64,000 nt of DNA. Source: an uncultured SAR116 cluster alpha proteobacterium. Its GTDB lineage: Bacteria > Pseudomonadota > Alphaproteobacteria > Puniceispirillales > Marisalimonadaceae. The position numbers and the translations under genes were made by a program. The stretch is taken from NCBI GenBank assembly GCA_902543145.1, contig CACBXG010000004.1, positions 1 to 64,000 of the forward strand, in the 5' to 3' direction. The notes beneath the pieces are model-generated. The model was not told the DNA's origin and ran no database searches. It worked only from the letters and a program-made list of their open reading frames with translations. This document shows, one piece after another, positions 25,211 to 35,085 of this stretch; position 1 is the first letter of the stretch; each line of letters starts with the position of its first letter.

Positions 25211-26119
25211 TTAACTTTTTTTAATTCTTGGTGGATCAACTTCAGCAAGTTCACAAGCATAATCAAGTAATGCGCTAAAATCTTTTTTAGCAAATTTACC
25301 AGATCTTGCTTGACCATAAACTGCTTGGACTGATGAACCAACTGGTAAACCAACTCTAAAACTATTTGCCGTCTCAATTGCTAACCCCATGTCTTTGTGA
25401 GCAAGATCAATTGTAAACCCTGGTTCAATATCATTTTTAAGTACTTTTGATAAAAAATTAATATGGAACTGTCCATTATTAGCAGTTGTTCCAGCATTTA
25501 CTTCTTTAAATGTATTTAAATCTAAACCAATTTTTTGAGCAAGTGTAAGGGCTTCAGCAGTTATTTGAGCAATACTTAGTATTTGAAAATTATTAACAAC
25601 TTTTGCTCTTATTCCTGACCCAACTTTCCCACATCTTATAATAGTAGTTCCCATTGAATTAAGTAATGGTTCAATTTTTTTAAAAGCTTCCTCGTTATCA
25701 CAACCTACCATAAAAAGAGAATCACCAGAGATTGCGTGACTTACTAACCTGCCAACTGGAGCATCTATAAAATCAATATCTTTTTGTTTGCATATTTTAT
25801 ATATTTCATCTGTACCTGTTGGTGCAATTGTACTCATATCTAATATAATCGATCCAGGCTTAATGTATGACAAAACACCATCAGGGTCTGTAATTACGGA
25901 TTTAACATTTTCTGTAGATGGCAACATTGTTACAATAATTTCTGCATTCTCAACAGTATCTTTAATATTATTTCCTGGAATAGCTCCTGACTTGATGTGG
26001 GGCTGCATCTTTTCTTTTTCTATGTCATAAACAGATAAATTCGTTCCCTTTTTTATAATATTTAGAGCCATTGGTCCTCCCATTGCGCCAAGACCAATAA
26101 AAGCTATCGGTTCACTCAT
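25211..26119 (-). CDS. 3-hydroxyisobutyrate-dehydrogenase-family oxidoreductase
   Basis: A 302-residue beta-hydroxyacid dehydrogenase. GLGAMGGPMALNI (about 8-20) is the NAD(P) motif, PVGR with a following SGDSLFMVG is the substrate loop, the catalytic Lys lies in AKVVNN (about 173-178) and AHKDMGLA is the C-terminal conserved stretch. Relatives include 3-hydroxyisobutyrate, tartronate semialdehyde and 3-sulfolactaldehyde reductases. The nearby ThDP operon makes a C3 hydroxyacid or sulfonate substrate possible, but this is inference. Monocistronic, divergent from zwf. Confidence 0.87.
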   Translation of the reverse strand: MSEPIAFIGLGAMGGPMALNIIKKGTNLSVYDIEKEKMQPHIKSGAIPGNNIKDTVENAEIIVTMLPSTENVKSVITDPDGVLSYIKPGSIILDMSTIAPTGTDEIYKICKQKDIDFIDAPVGRLVSHAISGDSLFMVGCDNEEAFKKIEPLLNSMGTTIIRCGKVGSGIRAKVVNNFQILSIAQITAEALTLAQKIGLDLNTFKEVNAGTTANNGQFHINFLSKVLKNDIEPGFTIDLAHKDMGLAIETANSFRVGLPVGSSVQAVYGQARSGKFAKKDFSALLDYACELAEVDPPRIKKS

Positions 26120-26245
26120 AAAATACTTCTCCCTAACTTATTGCTAATTATTTAATCAACATTAAACTTAAATAATATTAATTTACAATTATTTATAATA
26201 TTTAAGGTATTTATTAATTATTTTAGAGTAAATAAAAGTTGTATC

Positions 26246-27682
26246 ATGATATCAGATAAATCTAACATCGTTCCAAGTGAATTCATAATCGTTGGTGGGA
26301 CAGGAAATCTCTCTAAAAATAAAATATTACCAGCTTTATTTTGGAGATTTTTAGATAAGCAGATTGATGAAAACTCAAATATAATTTTGTGCGATAAAGA
26401 AATAAAATCCAAGGGTGATTTTTTTTCGGCATTAAAATTTAAATGTGATGAAGCTATAAAAAAAGTTATTGATAATGAAAAAATCTGGGATGATTTTCTA
26501 AATATTATAAAATTTGTTGAGCTAGATGTTGTTTCTGGTAATGGTCATCTTGAATTAGTTAAAATTTTAAAAGAAAAATTTGACCCCAATAGACCCATAA
26601 TATTTTACTTAGCAATAGCGTCTAGCTTATTTGGTAATAGTTGTAGGTTCATTAGAGACTCTGGTTTAAATGTTCCTCAAAGTAGGCTAGTAATTGAAAA
26701 ACCAATTGGCAAAAATAAATCAACAGCCATACAAATTAACAATGAAATATCAAGTGTTTTTAAAGAAAGTCAAATTTATAGAATAGATCACTATTTAGGT
26801 AAAGAAACAGTTCAAAATTTGATGGCTTTAAGGTTTGCAAATACATTTTTCGAAAATCAATGGAACAATAAAAATGTAGACAATGTTCAAATTACAGTTT
26901 CTGAGACAGTTGGTGTTGAAGATAGAATTTCTTATTATAATGAATATGGTGCAATAAGAGATATGTTACAAAATCATCTCTTACAACTTGTATGTTTGAT
27001 AGCTATGGAACCGCCTTCATTTTATGAAGCAGATCAACTTAGAGACGAGAAATTAAGAGTTTTAAAAGCTCTCAAACCAATTACAGAAGAAGAAATTCAG
27101 ACAGGCCAATATAGAAGTTTTTCAGATGAATTAGGAGAAAACTCAAATACAGAAACTTTTGTATCTCTAAAAGTTGTAATAAATAATTGGAGATGGGCTG
27201 GAGTTCCATTTTACATCAGAACTGGTAAAAAATTATCTACTAGAGCAAGTGAAATAATTATTACCTTTAAAAATAAACCACATGATATTTTTTCTAAATT
27301 TACAACAGATGCTCATGACGAACCCAATAGACTTATAATAAGAGTACAGCCCGAAGAAGGCCTTAAACTAAAATTAACTTCAAAAGCACCTGGCCCAGGT
27401 GGTATGCGCTTTTTCCCTTCAGAACTCAATTTGTCCTTTGGTGATACTTTTGCTGATAGACTACCCGATGCTTACGAGAGGCTTTTAATGGATGTTGTTA
27501 GAGGTAATCAAACACTTTTTATGAGATCTGATGAAGTGCTGGCTGCTTGGGATTTTATTGATCCAATTGTAGAAATAGCAAAAAATCAAGAAACTCAACT
27601 CTATAGAACTGGTACTATGGGCCCAGAAGATAAAATTTTGGTTTTGGAAGGGCATCAATGGCTTGATCCAAAAGATGAATAA
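26246..27682 (+). CDS. zwf: Glucose-6-phosphate 1-dehydrogenase
   Basis: Oxidises glucose-6-phosphate to 6-phosphogluconolactone with NAD(P)+. The 478-residue length is normal. Visible are the Rossmann GGTGNLSKNKILPALF (about 14-29; the usual Asp of GDLA is Asn here), EKPIGKN, the active-site RIDHYLGKE (about 179-187) and IRTGKKL. First gene of zwf-pgl-edd; its stop overlaps the pgl start (TAATG). The operon is the oxidative entry to the Entner-Doudoroff pathway. Confidence 0.96.
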   Translation: MISDKSNIVPSEFIIVGGTGNLSKNKILPALFWRFLDKQIDENSNIILCDKEIKSKGDFFSALKFKCDEAIKKVIDNEKIWDDFLNIIKFVELDVVSGNGHLELVKILKEKFDPNRPIIFYLAIASSLFGNSCRFIRDSGLNVPQSRLVIEKPIGKNKSTAIQINNEISSVFKESQIYRIDHYLGKETVQNLMALRFANTFFENQWNNKNVDNVQITVSETVGVEDRISYYNEYGAIRDMLQNHLLQLVCLIAMEPPSFYEADQLRDEKLRVLKALKPITEEEIQTGQYRSFSDELGENSNTETFVSLKVVINNWRWAGVPFYIRTGKKLSTRASEIIITFKNKPHDIFSKFTTDAHDEPNRLIIRVQPEEGLKLKLTSKAPGPGGMRFFPSELNLSFGDTFADRLPDAYERLLMDVVRGNQTLFMRSDEVLAAWDFIDPIVEIAKNQETQLYRTGTMGPEDKILVLEGHQWLDPKDE

Positions 27683-28302
27683 TGATGAGTATTGTTAAAT
27701 TAATTTCTAATAGATTAAATTCTTCTATAAAGAATATGGGTTCTGGCAGTTTGGTCGTATGTGGTGGTACTAGCCCAATTAGTATTTATGAAGAATTATC
27801 AAATATTGATATATCCTGGTCGAAAGTTTTTCTAACATTAGTAGATGATAGATTAGTTGGCCCTGATCATAGAGACAGTAACCAAAAATTATTACATAAT
27901 CATTTCATAAAAAATAAAGCTAAAAATATTAATTTCTTTCCTCTTACAGAAAACTTTTTATCAAATACAAAATTCAAAAAACCTTTTGATGTAACTCTAC
28001 TTGGTATGGGTGAAGATGGACATTTTGCTTCTTTGTTTCCTGATATGATAAACCAAAATGAAGCTTTTGATCTAAATGCAAGTCCAAAAATTTTAATAAC
28101 ACCACCTCAAGGTAATCCCTTTATACCAAGAATAACCATGAATTTATCTTTGATAATGGAAAGTTTAAATATAATTTTATTAGTTAAAGGAAAAGCTAAG
28201 CAAAATATTTTTGAGAAAGCTCAAAAAGAAAAGAAATTACCAATTCATCATTTAATTAAAAATAGAAACAGCGATTTCTTTATAGAGAAGGTAAATGACT
28301 AA
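27682..28302 (+). CDS. pgl: 6-phosphogluconolactonase
   Basis: Hydrolyses 6-phosphogluconolactone. A 206-residue protein of the DevB/Pgl family with LVDDRLVG (about 54-61), SNQKLLHNHF and GMGEDGHFASLFP (about 110-122), all family hallmarks. Overlaps zwf by one base and edd by eight, so the three proteins are made together. An alternative ATG lies one codon later. Confidence 0.93.
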   Translation: MMSIVKLISNRLNSSIKNMGSGSLVVCGGTSPISIYEELSNIDISWSKVFLTLVDDRLVGPDHRDSNQKLLHNHFIKNKAKNINFFPLTENFLSNTKFKKPFDVTLLGMGEDGHFASLFPDMINQNEAFDLNASPKILITPPQGNPFIPRITMNLSLIMESLNIILLVKGKAKQNIFEKAQKEKKLPIHHLIKNRNSDFFIEKVND

Positions 28303-30112
28303 ATTAAATAGTAAAATCATTGAAGTGACCAACAGAATAATAGATAGAAGTAAATATTATAGAAAACGATATTTGGATAATGTCGTTGCTATGGAAAATG
28401 ATAATGATAACGATAGAGGTTCAATTGCATGTTCTAACATGGCACATGTGGTAGCTGGCTCACCATCAACAGAAAAAAACTCAATTTTACTTAATACTAA
28501 ACCAAATATCGGCATTGTATCAGCTTATAATGATATGCTTTCTGCTCATAAACCGTTAGAAAATTTTCCAAAAATAATTAAAGCTGCTGCAAATCAATTT
28601 GGAGCAACAGCCCAAATGGCAGGTGGAGTTCCTGCAATGTGTGATGGAATTACCCAGGGAAGACCTGCGATGGAACTATCTCTTATGTCAAGAGATGTAA
28701 TTGCAATGTCAACAGCAGTTTCACTAAGTCACGGGGTTTATGATGCAGCATTATGTTTAGGTGTTTGTGATAAAATTGTACCTGGACTTTTTATTGGAGC
28801 TCTTTCTTTTGGACATTTGCCAATTATTTTCATTCCAGCTGGACCAATGTCATCTGGAATAACTAATGAAGAAAAAGCTAAAGTTAGAAAAGCTTTTGCT
28901 AAAGGTGAGGTATCTAGAGCAGAATTACTAAAAGCAGAAACTTCAGCATACCATGGAGAGGGGACTTGTACTTTTTATGGAACTGCAAATTCTAATCAAA
29001 TGCTGATGGAAATTATGGGCTTACATTTACCTGGTGCCGCTTTTATCCATCCTCATAGTGATTTAAGACATGCATACAATATTGCCGCAACGCAACAAGC
29101 AATTTCAATCTCAAGAAAGAGCAATGATGTAAGGCCAATAGGAAAAACGATAGATGAAAGAAGTTTTGTTAATGCTGTTATCGGCTTGCTTGCAACCGGT
29201 GGATCAACAAATCATACATTACATCTCCCAGCTATGGCCGCAGCTGCAGGCATAAAATTATTGTGGGAAGATTTTGAGGATTTATCAGAAGTTACCCCCT
29301 TATTGGCAAAGGTATACCCAAATGGTAGTGCAGATATAAATCAATTTCATGCAGCTGGTGGAATGAGCTTTATAATTGGAGAACTATTAGATGAAGGTTT
29401 ATTAGATGGATCTGCTAAAACAATTTGGGGCGAAAATTTATTTGATTATATTTCAGAGGCAACTTTAAAAGATGCTAAATTAATTTGGAATAAAGAAAAA
29501 TCAAAATCATATGATGATAATATTTTAAGAACCGTTAAAGATCCACATCAAAAAAATGGTGGATTAAAAATATTGAAAGGTAATCTAGGTAAAGGGGTTA
29601 TTAAAATATCTGCTGTAAAACCTGAGCATTATAATATTACTGCACCTGCTATGGTATTCGATAATCAAGAAGACGTTAAAATAGCCTATAATAAAGGTAT
29701 TCTAAACCGGGATGTAATAGTTGTAGTAAAATTTCAAGGACCAAAAGCTAACGGAATGCCTGAATTACACGCACTTACACCTATTCTTTCTAATATACAA
29801 GATATGGGTTTTAAAGTAGCTTTGATTACTGATGGCAGAATGTCTGGTGCCTCAGGAAAAGTTCCTTCTGCAATCCACATTACACCTGAAGCAATTGACG
29901 GTGGTATAATAGCTAAAATTCAAGATGGAGACGAAATAGAAATTGATGCAAGTAATGGAAAAATTAACGTTAATGAGAATATTTCAAAAAGAAAAATAAC
30001 AACGTCAGAAAAGAATACAAACTTAAATTTTGGTAGAAATTTATTTTCTTTGTTAAGAAGTAATGCAACTGGCGCAGAAAATGGTGCAGGCTTGAATTTA
30101 ATTAATAATTAA
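28295..30112 (+). CDS. edd: 6-phosphogluconate dehydratase (Entner-Doudoroff)
   Basis: Dehydrates 6-phosphogluconate to KDPG. The 605-residue length matches the family. IlvD/Edd signatures: GGVPAMCDGITQG, CLGVCDKIVPG, an iron-sulfur-ligand Cys in GEGTCTFYGTANSNQM (about 225-240) and DGRMSGASGKVP near 510. It completes the zwf-pgl-edd operon; the aldolase (eda) lies about 19 kb away. Ends 10 bp before a convergent gene. Confidence 0.95.
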   Translation: MTKLNSKIIEVTNRIIDRSKYYRKRYLDNVVAMENDNDNDRGSIACSNMAHVVAGSPSTEKNSILLNTKPNIGIVSAYNDMLSAHKPLENFPKIIKAAANQFGATAQMAGGVPAMCDGITQGRPAMELSLMSRDVIAMSTAVSLSHGVYDAALCLGVCDKIVPGLFIGALSFGHLPIIFIPAGPMSSGITNEEKAKVRKAFAKGEVSRAELLKAETSAYHGEGTCTFYGTANSNQMLMEIMGLHLPGAAFIHPHSDLRHAYNIAATQQAISISRKSNDVRPIGKTIDERSFVNAVIGLLATGGSTNHTLHLPAMAAAAGIKLLWEDFEDLSEVTPLLAKVYPNGSADINQFHAAGGMSFIIGELLDEGLLDGSAKTIWGENLFDYISEATLKDAKLIWNKEKSKSYDDNILRTVKDPHQKNGGLKILKGNLGKGVIKISAVKPEHYNITAPAMVFDNQEDVKIAYNKGILNRDVIVVVKFQGPKANGMPELHALTPILSNIQDMGFKVALITDGRMSGASGKVPSAIHITPEAIDGGIIAKIQDGDEIEIDASNGKINVNENISKRKITTSEKNTNLNFGRNLFSLLRSNATGAENGAGLNLINN

Positions 30113-30121
30113 TTTTGGATT

Positions 30122-31360
30122 TTACGAAGCAGATGCAATAGCAGAATGAAGTAAAACGTTTGTACTTGAGTATGCCCATTCAGGTTTTATCTCCTCAGCT
30201 TCATTGTGACTTAAACCATCTATGCAGGGACACATTATCATAGCAGACGGTACAACAGTATTAATCCAACATGCATCATGTCCTGCACCCGAAACTATAT
30301 CTTTGTAAGAATATCCAAATTTTTTAGAACTATCTCTTATGTTATCAAGACAAAGTTTGTCAAAAGCAACTGGGTCAAAACCACCGATTTGTTCCATTTC
30401 AAAGTTAACATTATATTTATTACAAATTTTCTCAGCAAATAACTTTATTTCTTTTTCCATTTTATCAAGTTTTTTTATTTCAGGAGATCTTATGTCTATT
30501 GTAAATGTTGTTTGACCAGCAATCACGTTTCTTGAATTAGGTGAGACTTCAATGTGCCCCACACTACCAAGTGCATTAGGTTGGTTTTTATTTGCTACTT
30601 TATTAACGTTTAAAACAATTTCTGATAATGCTAATGCCGTATCTTTCCTTATGTTCATTGGAGTTGTGCCAGTATGTTGTTCAACTCCGGTAAGTTTTAC
30701 TTCTAACCATTTTAATCCTTGACCATGAGTAACTACCCCAATATCAATATTTTCACTTTCAAGTATTGGACCTTGTTCAATATGAAGTTCATAATAACAA
30801 TGAAATTTTTCTTTACCAACTGGTTCAGTTCCTTTCCATCCAATTTTTTCAAGTTCTTCACCAAAAATATTTCCTTCATAATCAGTTGCTGCTAGCAAAG
30901 TCTTAGTATCATATATACCAGCATAACCGGCTGAAGCCATCATTGCGGGAGGAAAACGTGATCCTTCTTCGTTTGTCCAATTGACAACTAAAATAGGTCT
31001 TTTTGTTTTTATATTTAAATCATTAAGAGTTCTGACAACTTCTAGACCTGCAAGAACACCAAGAACACCATCATACTTTCCACCTGTTGGTTGAGTGTCT
31101 AAGTGGCTACCTATTACTACAGGAAGAGCATTTTTATCTGTTCCGTCTCTTTTAAAAAACATTGAACCAAGTTCATCAACTTTCATTGACATTCCTGCTT
31201 CCGAAGTCCATTTCTGTAAAAGTTTTCTAGCTTCACCATCTTCGAAAGTAACAGTTTGTCTATTATTTCCACCTGCTATGCCGGGACCAATTTTTGCCAT
31301 TTCCATCAAACTATCCCATAATCTATTCTCATTAATTGATATGTTTGTTTCTTTAACCAT
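30122..31360 (-). CDS. Zn-dependent M20 hydrolase, N-carbamoyl-amino-acid hydrolase/allantoate amidohydrolase type
   Basis: A 412-residue metallohydrolase of the M20 hydantoinase/carbamoylase subfamily. Metal ligands are visible: SHLDTQPTGGKYDG (His and Asp), NEEGSRFPP (Glu-Glu), the HIEQGPILE motif of carbamoylases and GAGHDACW (C-terminal His). It cleaves carbamoyl or ureido groups from amino acids or allantoate-like ureides. A fused hydantoinase at 44301 would be a logical partner, although it is 13 kb away. Preceded by GGGA before the ATG. Confidence 0.9.
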   Translation of the reverse strand: MVKETNISINENRLWDSLMEMAKIGPGIAGGNNRQTVTFEDGEARKLLQKWTSEAGMSMKVDELGSMFFKRDGTDKNALPVVIGSHLDTQPTGGKYDGVLGVLAGLEVVRTLNDLNIKTKRPILVVNWTNEEGSRFPPAMMASAGYAGIYDTKTLLAATDYEGNIFGEELEKIGWKGTEPVGKEKFHCYYELHIEQGPILESENIDIGVVTHGQGLKWLEVKLTGVEQHTGTTPMNIRKDTALALSEIVLNVNKVANKNQPNALGSVGHIEVSPNSRNVIAGQTTFTIDIRSPEIKKLDKMEKEIKLFAEKICNKYNVNFEMEQIGGFDPVAFDKLCLDNIRDSSKKFGYSYKDIVSGAGHDACWINTVVPSAMIMCPCIDGLSHNEAEEIKPEWAYSSTNVLLHSAIASAS

Positions 31361-31443
31361 TGGATTTTCCCTTAATTTGAAATCTTTATTAACTTAATAA
31401 ATCGTAATAATATAAAAATTAATCAATTTATTAGGAAATAGAA

Positions 31444-31845
31444 ATGTTTAAATTAGATAATAGAATAGAACAGGATAGTTTTCTAGTTAGAGAATTTAAT
31501 GATTTTCAAATTAGGATAATGGATGTAAGAGAAGTTTTTTGGGTTATTCTAATTCCAACAAAAATCAATTTAATTGAGTTAAGTGACTTAGATATTGAAA
31601 AAAGAAACATCTTAATTAATTTTGCGGTAGAACTAGGTGACTATCTTAAATCTAAAGGAAGATACTATAAGACAAATATTGGTATGTTAGGAAATGTAGT
31701 ATCTCAACTTCATTTACATTTGGTTTTAAGAAAAAAAAGTGACCCAGCTTGGCCTGGTCCTGTTTGGGGATACAACTTTAAAAACAAACTTGATGAAAAA
31801 TCTAAATCAAATAGATCAAATTTAATACTCCAATTTTCAAAATAA
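31444..31845 (+). CDS. HIT-domain protein
   Basis: A 133-residue histidine-triad superfamily protein, likely a nucleotidyl hydrolase. The motif reads QLHLHLVLR (about 95-103), with Gln instead of the first His, followed by the DPAWPGPVWG tail typical of a proteobacterial HIT subgroup. Start at 31444 with a weak GGAAA upstream. Convergent with an EamA gene; a perfect 11-bp inverted repeat lies at the 3' end. Confidence 0.87.
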   Translation: MFKLDNRIEQDSFLVREFNDFQIRIMDVREVFWVILIPTKINLIELSDLDIEKRNILINFAVELGDYLKSKGRYYKTNIGMLGNVVSQLHLHLVLRKKSDPAWPGPVWGYNFKNKLDEKSKSNRSNLILQFSK

Positions 31846-31884
31846 TTTTTCCAAATTTTATTTAAATCAAATTATTTGGAAAAA
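31846..31884. repeat. Perfect 11-bp inverted repeat between convergent genes
   Basis: TTTTTCCAAAT (31846-31856) pairs exactly with ATTTGGAAAAA (31874-31884) across a 17-base loop. It begins right after the HIT stop codon and its right arm lies in the last codons of the opposite EamA gene. The T-tract is 5' of the stem on each strand, not the standard intrinsic-terminator order, so termination or 3'-end protection is only a possibility. Confidence 0.35.
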
Positions 31885-32765
31885 GAAATTTTTATTTGAT
31901 CTACTAAAATATACCAAGCAAGACTAAAAATAACTATAACTCCACCAACTATCATATAGATATTTGGAGTTTCATTTGTGCCAAGCCATACCCAAAATGG
32001 ACCCAGAGAAGTTTCTAAAAGCATTAAAAGTCCAATATTTGAAGCCTGAGTGTACCTAGTTGCAAAAGTTAAGCATGCAAAAGATATTGGAAGGATTATT
32101 AATCCAGATAAAGAAATTGCTATTATATCCCCTTTAAAAAGAAGATCTGGAGATACAATAAATAACCCAATTATGCCATAGCCAAAAGAACTCAATCCAG
32201 TAACAGTCATAGCTGGTATATCAGGTTTGCTTCTCAAAAATACTAAACTCAAGCCTAATGTGGCTGCAGCTCCTATTCCGCATACCGTTCCAATGAAAAC
32301 GCTACCCTGAGGTGCATTTAAAACATTTTCACCATTTGCCACGGAAATTCCAACTCCAATCAATGCAAAAAATGCAGTTATCCATGTCGAAGATGTTGTT
32401 TTTTCTTTAAGAATAAAAATTGAAAATATAGAGGCAAATATTGGAGAAGTTGCTAGACAAAATAAAATTAACGATACTGAAGTTTCAGCAACACCATACG
32501 TGAAAAATATAGAACTTAATATCTGAGATAAAATTATCCAGATACCAACTGTTGAAAAAACTTTTTTAAAGTTTTTTCTATAAATTTCAAAACAGCTAGA
32601 AAATAAGATAAGCATTAATCCCATTTCAAAGCCTCGCCACGTCAGCATTGACCATGCGTCCATTTCAGACCATCTCATAAATAAGGTATCTGGAGATAAA
32701 ACTAATGCACCAATAGTGGCTATTCCAATTCCCTTAAAAAGGTTTCCAGATAAAGAGAAGTTCAA
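31872..32765 (-). CDS. EamA/DMT-family transporter
   Basis: A 297-residue protein with about ten membrane helices in two EamA repeats. Conserved elements include a Trp/Arg-rich first loop (WSMLTWRG) and a second repeat with a Pro in a helix (LILPISFACLT). Exporter of an unknown small metabolite. It follows the alpha/beta hydrolase by 8 bp on the same strand and may export a product of that operon. Confidence 0.88.
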   Translation of the reverse strand: MNFSLSGNLFKGIGIATIGALVLSPDTLFMRWSEMDAWSMLTWRGFEMGLMLILFSSCFEIYRKNFKKVFSTVGIWIILSQILSSIFFTYGVAETSVSLILFCLATSPIFASIFSIFILKEKTTSSTWITAFFALIGVGISVANGENVLNAPQGSVFIGTVCGIGAAATLGLSLVFLRSKPDIPAMTVTGLSSFGYGIIGLFIVSPDLLFKGDIIAISLSGLIILPISFACLTFATRYTQASNIGLLMLLETSLGPFWVWLGTNETPNIYMIVGGVIVIFSLAWYILVDQIKISFSK

Positions 32766-32773
32766 AATAATTC

Positions 32774-33886
32774 CTAAAATAAATTATTATTTTTAAAAAA
32801 ATCTATTAAAGTTTTTGCTACATCAACATGATTTTCTTGTTGAACCCAATGTCCAGCATTCTGGATAATGTGTCTGCCCTTATAATGCAAACATAAATTA
32901 TTTTCCATTATATCTAATGCTCCTGGTTTTTGGTAAATACCCCAGTCTTTTTCACCTGCAATAAAACAAGATGGAACTTCAATCTTTTTACCAGAAAAAA
33001 TTCTTAAATCACTATTAAGATCATTTGAGGTCATGCACCTATACCAGTTTAATGCAGGTTGAAAACTATTTTTTAAAAAGCTGTTGGTATAAACTTCTAA
33101 TTCTTGATCATTTAACCAATTTTCATAACAATTTGACTGTGGATAGTGCGGCATTACACTTTGGACCATATCCTCGTTAAGGTGCATAATGTAATACTCT
33201 GGCATTTTAGCTAAGTTTTCTGCATTCCAAGAATTCAACTTGTAAGGAACGTTCTTTTTCCAGTCTGCACTTTTCATATGATAGTAAGCTCTTAAAAATT
33301 TATGTAATTCCTGTTTTTCTAGGTGCATATGTTTGTTGGCTTCAATTGTAGAATAATACCATTGGTAGTGTTTTCTGGGAGGGTCTAATTTTTCTAATTC
33401 TTTGTGAATAGGATCTTCATACGTCAAACTATTATTTATATTTGGAGTTCCAGCGTATGGAGCACTCATCATAACTACAGATTTAAAGATGTCTGGTCTT
33501 ATTATAGCAGATACTGCAGCAACTGATGAACCTGCATCATGTCCAACTAATAAATCAATTTTATCAAGATTTAAAGAACTCATAAGACTTATTATGTCCG
33601 TGCTTAAGTTCAATAATCGATATTCAGATATGTCGGCATGAAATTCTTTTCCCCCGCCTGAGGTTTGACCATATCCTCTCATATCAGGTGCAATAACTCT
33701 AAAACCTTCAGCAGCTAACAAAGGTATAATTTTTCTCCAACTAAAACTTAATTCGGGAAATCCGTGTAGAAGAAGAGCCGTTGGTTTTTGAGATTTGTTT
33801 GAATTTACCTCTAAATAATGAACATTTAGACCATTTGAGATCTCTACATTATGTGATTTGATTATTGGGTCTAAAAGTTCAATCAT
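32774..33886 (-). CDS. Alpha/beta hydrolase, epoxide-hydrolase-like
   Basis: About 370 residues. The oxyanion segment HGFPELSFSWRK, the nucleophile elbow GHDAGSS with Asp as nucleophile (not Ser), a late acid near GEKDWG and the catalytic His in AGHWVQQE fit the soluble epoxide hydrolase / haloacetate dehalogenase group, where Asp forms an ester intermediate. I take the ATG at 33886; a TTG at 33898 would overlap the upstream stop by 4 bp. It sits between an enolase-superfamily gene and an exporter in one transcription unit. Confidence 0.85.
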   Translation of the reverse strand: MIELLDPIIKSHNVEISNGLNVHYLEVNSNKSQKPTALLLHGFPELSFSWRKIIPLLAAEGFRVIAPDMRGYGQTSGGGKEFHADISEYRLLNLSTDIISLMSSLNLDKIDLLVGHDAGSSVAAVSAIIRPDIFKSVVMMSAPYAGTPNINNSLTYEDPIHKELEKLDPPRKHYQWYYSTIEANKHMHLEKQELHKFLRAYYHMKSADWKKNVPYKLNSWNAENLAKMPEYYIMHLNEDMVQSVMPHYPQSNCYENWLNDQELEVYTNSFLKNSFQPALNWYRCMTSNDLNSDLRIFSGKKIEVPSCFIAGEKDWGIYQKPGALDIMENNLCLHYKGRHIIQNAGHWVQQENHVDVAKTLIDFFKNNNLF

Positions 33887-33894
33887 AATTTGTT

Positions 33895-35049
33895 TCAATT
33901 AGTTTTGTATTTTTTAATAGTTTCTAGATTAACCTCAATTCCTAAACCTTTATCGTCTGGAATATTTATCATGCCATTCACAAGCTCAAAGGGTTTTGAA
34001 AGTAATTTTCTTCTAAAGGGATGACTTGATTGATCATATTCTAAAATAGGCTCTCTAGCAAAAATTGAGAAATGGGTTACTGGAATTGAGGCAATAACTT
34101 GAATAGATGCAGCTTGAGCAATTGCTGAACCCCATACATGAGGATTAACCTCTACACCAAAACTATGTGCTAAATTAATGATGTGTTTTGCACCTGTTAT
34201 ACCGCCACATGACCCAATATCAGGTTGTGCAATGTCAATTGCATTATTTTCGAAAAGTGATTTAAATCCAAATAGAGTATGCTCATTCTCACCTCCTGCA
34301 ATAGGAATGTCTAACTTAGATCTCAATTCTGCATAACCTTTAATATCCTCAGGAACAACTGGTTCTTCATACCAGCGTAATTTATAACTCTGTAAGTTTT
34401 TTCCTAATGTCAGTGCCTCAGATCTTCCATAAGCGTGATTAGTATCAATCATAAGAGTAACATTTTTATTTTTCAGAGCATGACTGATGCTTTCCATACA
34501 CTTCAGGTCGTCGTCTATTCCAAAACCAAGTTTAACCTTCATATGATCAAAACCATTTTCGAAGTGATATAAAGCTTCTTCTGCTAATCTGCTTGCTTCA
34601 CCTTTACCTTTTATTCTGTAAAAACCCGTTGCATAAGGTTTAATTTTTTTTCTAAATGCACCACCTAGCAGTTGGTGTATAGGTTGGTTATAGTATTTAC
34701 CAGCAATGTCCCACAATGCTATGTCAATAGCACTTATGCCAGATACTACAGATCCTTTTCTTCCATAATCTCTTGTAGCATTGTACATTTTGTGCCATAG
34801 GACTTCTATATCCAATGGGGACTGATCTAATAAAATAGGCTTGAGAGCATTTTCAATGACAGCTGCTGAGATTTCGGGAGGTTCTAATCCTTGACAAAAT
34901 GCTTCCCCCCAGCCAACGATACCTTCATTTGTTTTAACTTCAATAATTGTTGCAGATCTTTTCTTTACCCAACCTTGTGAGAAAGCAAAAGGTACATCTA
35001 GATCTGATTTAATGATATGGACGGTTACATCAATTATTTTTATATCCAT
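33895..35049 (-). CDS. Mandelate racemase/muconate lactonizing enzyme-family protein
   Basis: A 384-residue enolase-superfamily enzyme. The catalytic signature of the mandelate racemase subgroup is visible: the Lys in HMKVKLG, metal ligands in IDTNHAYG (Asp), YEEPV (Glu) and GGENEH (Glu), and the His-Asp dyad in AQPDIGSCGG and NPHVWGS. Such enzymes dehydrate or epimerise sugar acids (L-fuconate, galactonate, rhamnonate); the exact substrate is not readable. First gene of an operon with the alpha/beta hydrolase and EamA exporter. Confidence 0.9.
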   Translation of the reverse strand: MDIKIIDVTVHIIKSDLDVPFAFSQGWVKKRSATIIEVKTNEGIVGWGEAFCQGLEPPEISAAVIENALKPILLDQSPLDIEVLWHKMYNATRDYGRKGSVVSGISAIDIALWDIAGKYYNQPIHQLLGGAFRKKIKPYATGFYRIKGKGEASRLAEEALYHFENGFDHMKVKLGFGIDDDLKCMESISHALKNKNVTLMIDTNHAYGRSEALTLGKNLQSYKLRWYEEPVVPEDIKGYAELRSKLDIPIAGGENEHTLFGFKSLFENNAIDIAQPDIGSCGGITGAKHIINLAHSFGVEVNPHVWGSAIAQAASIQVIASIPVTHFSIFAREPILEYDQSSHPFRRKLLSKPFELVNGMINIPDDKGLGIEVNLETIKKYKTN

Positions 35050-35085
35050 TTAATGTCTCCGTGAATCTCTTCGTTCAAGTTGAAT

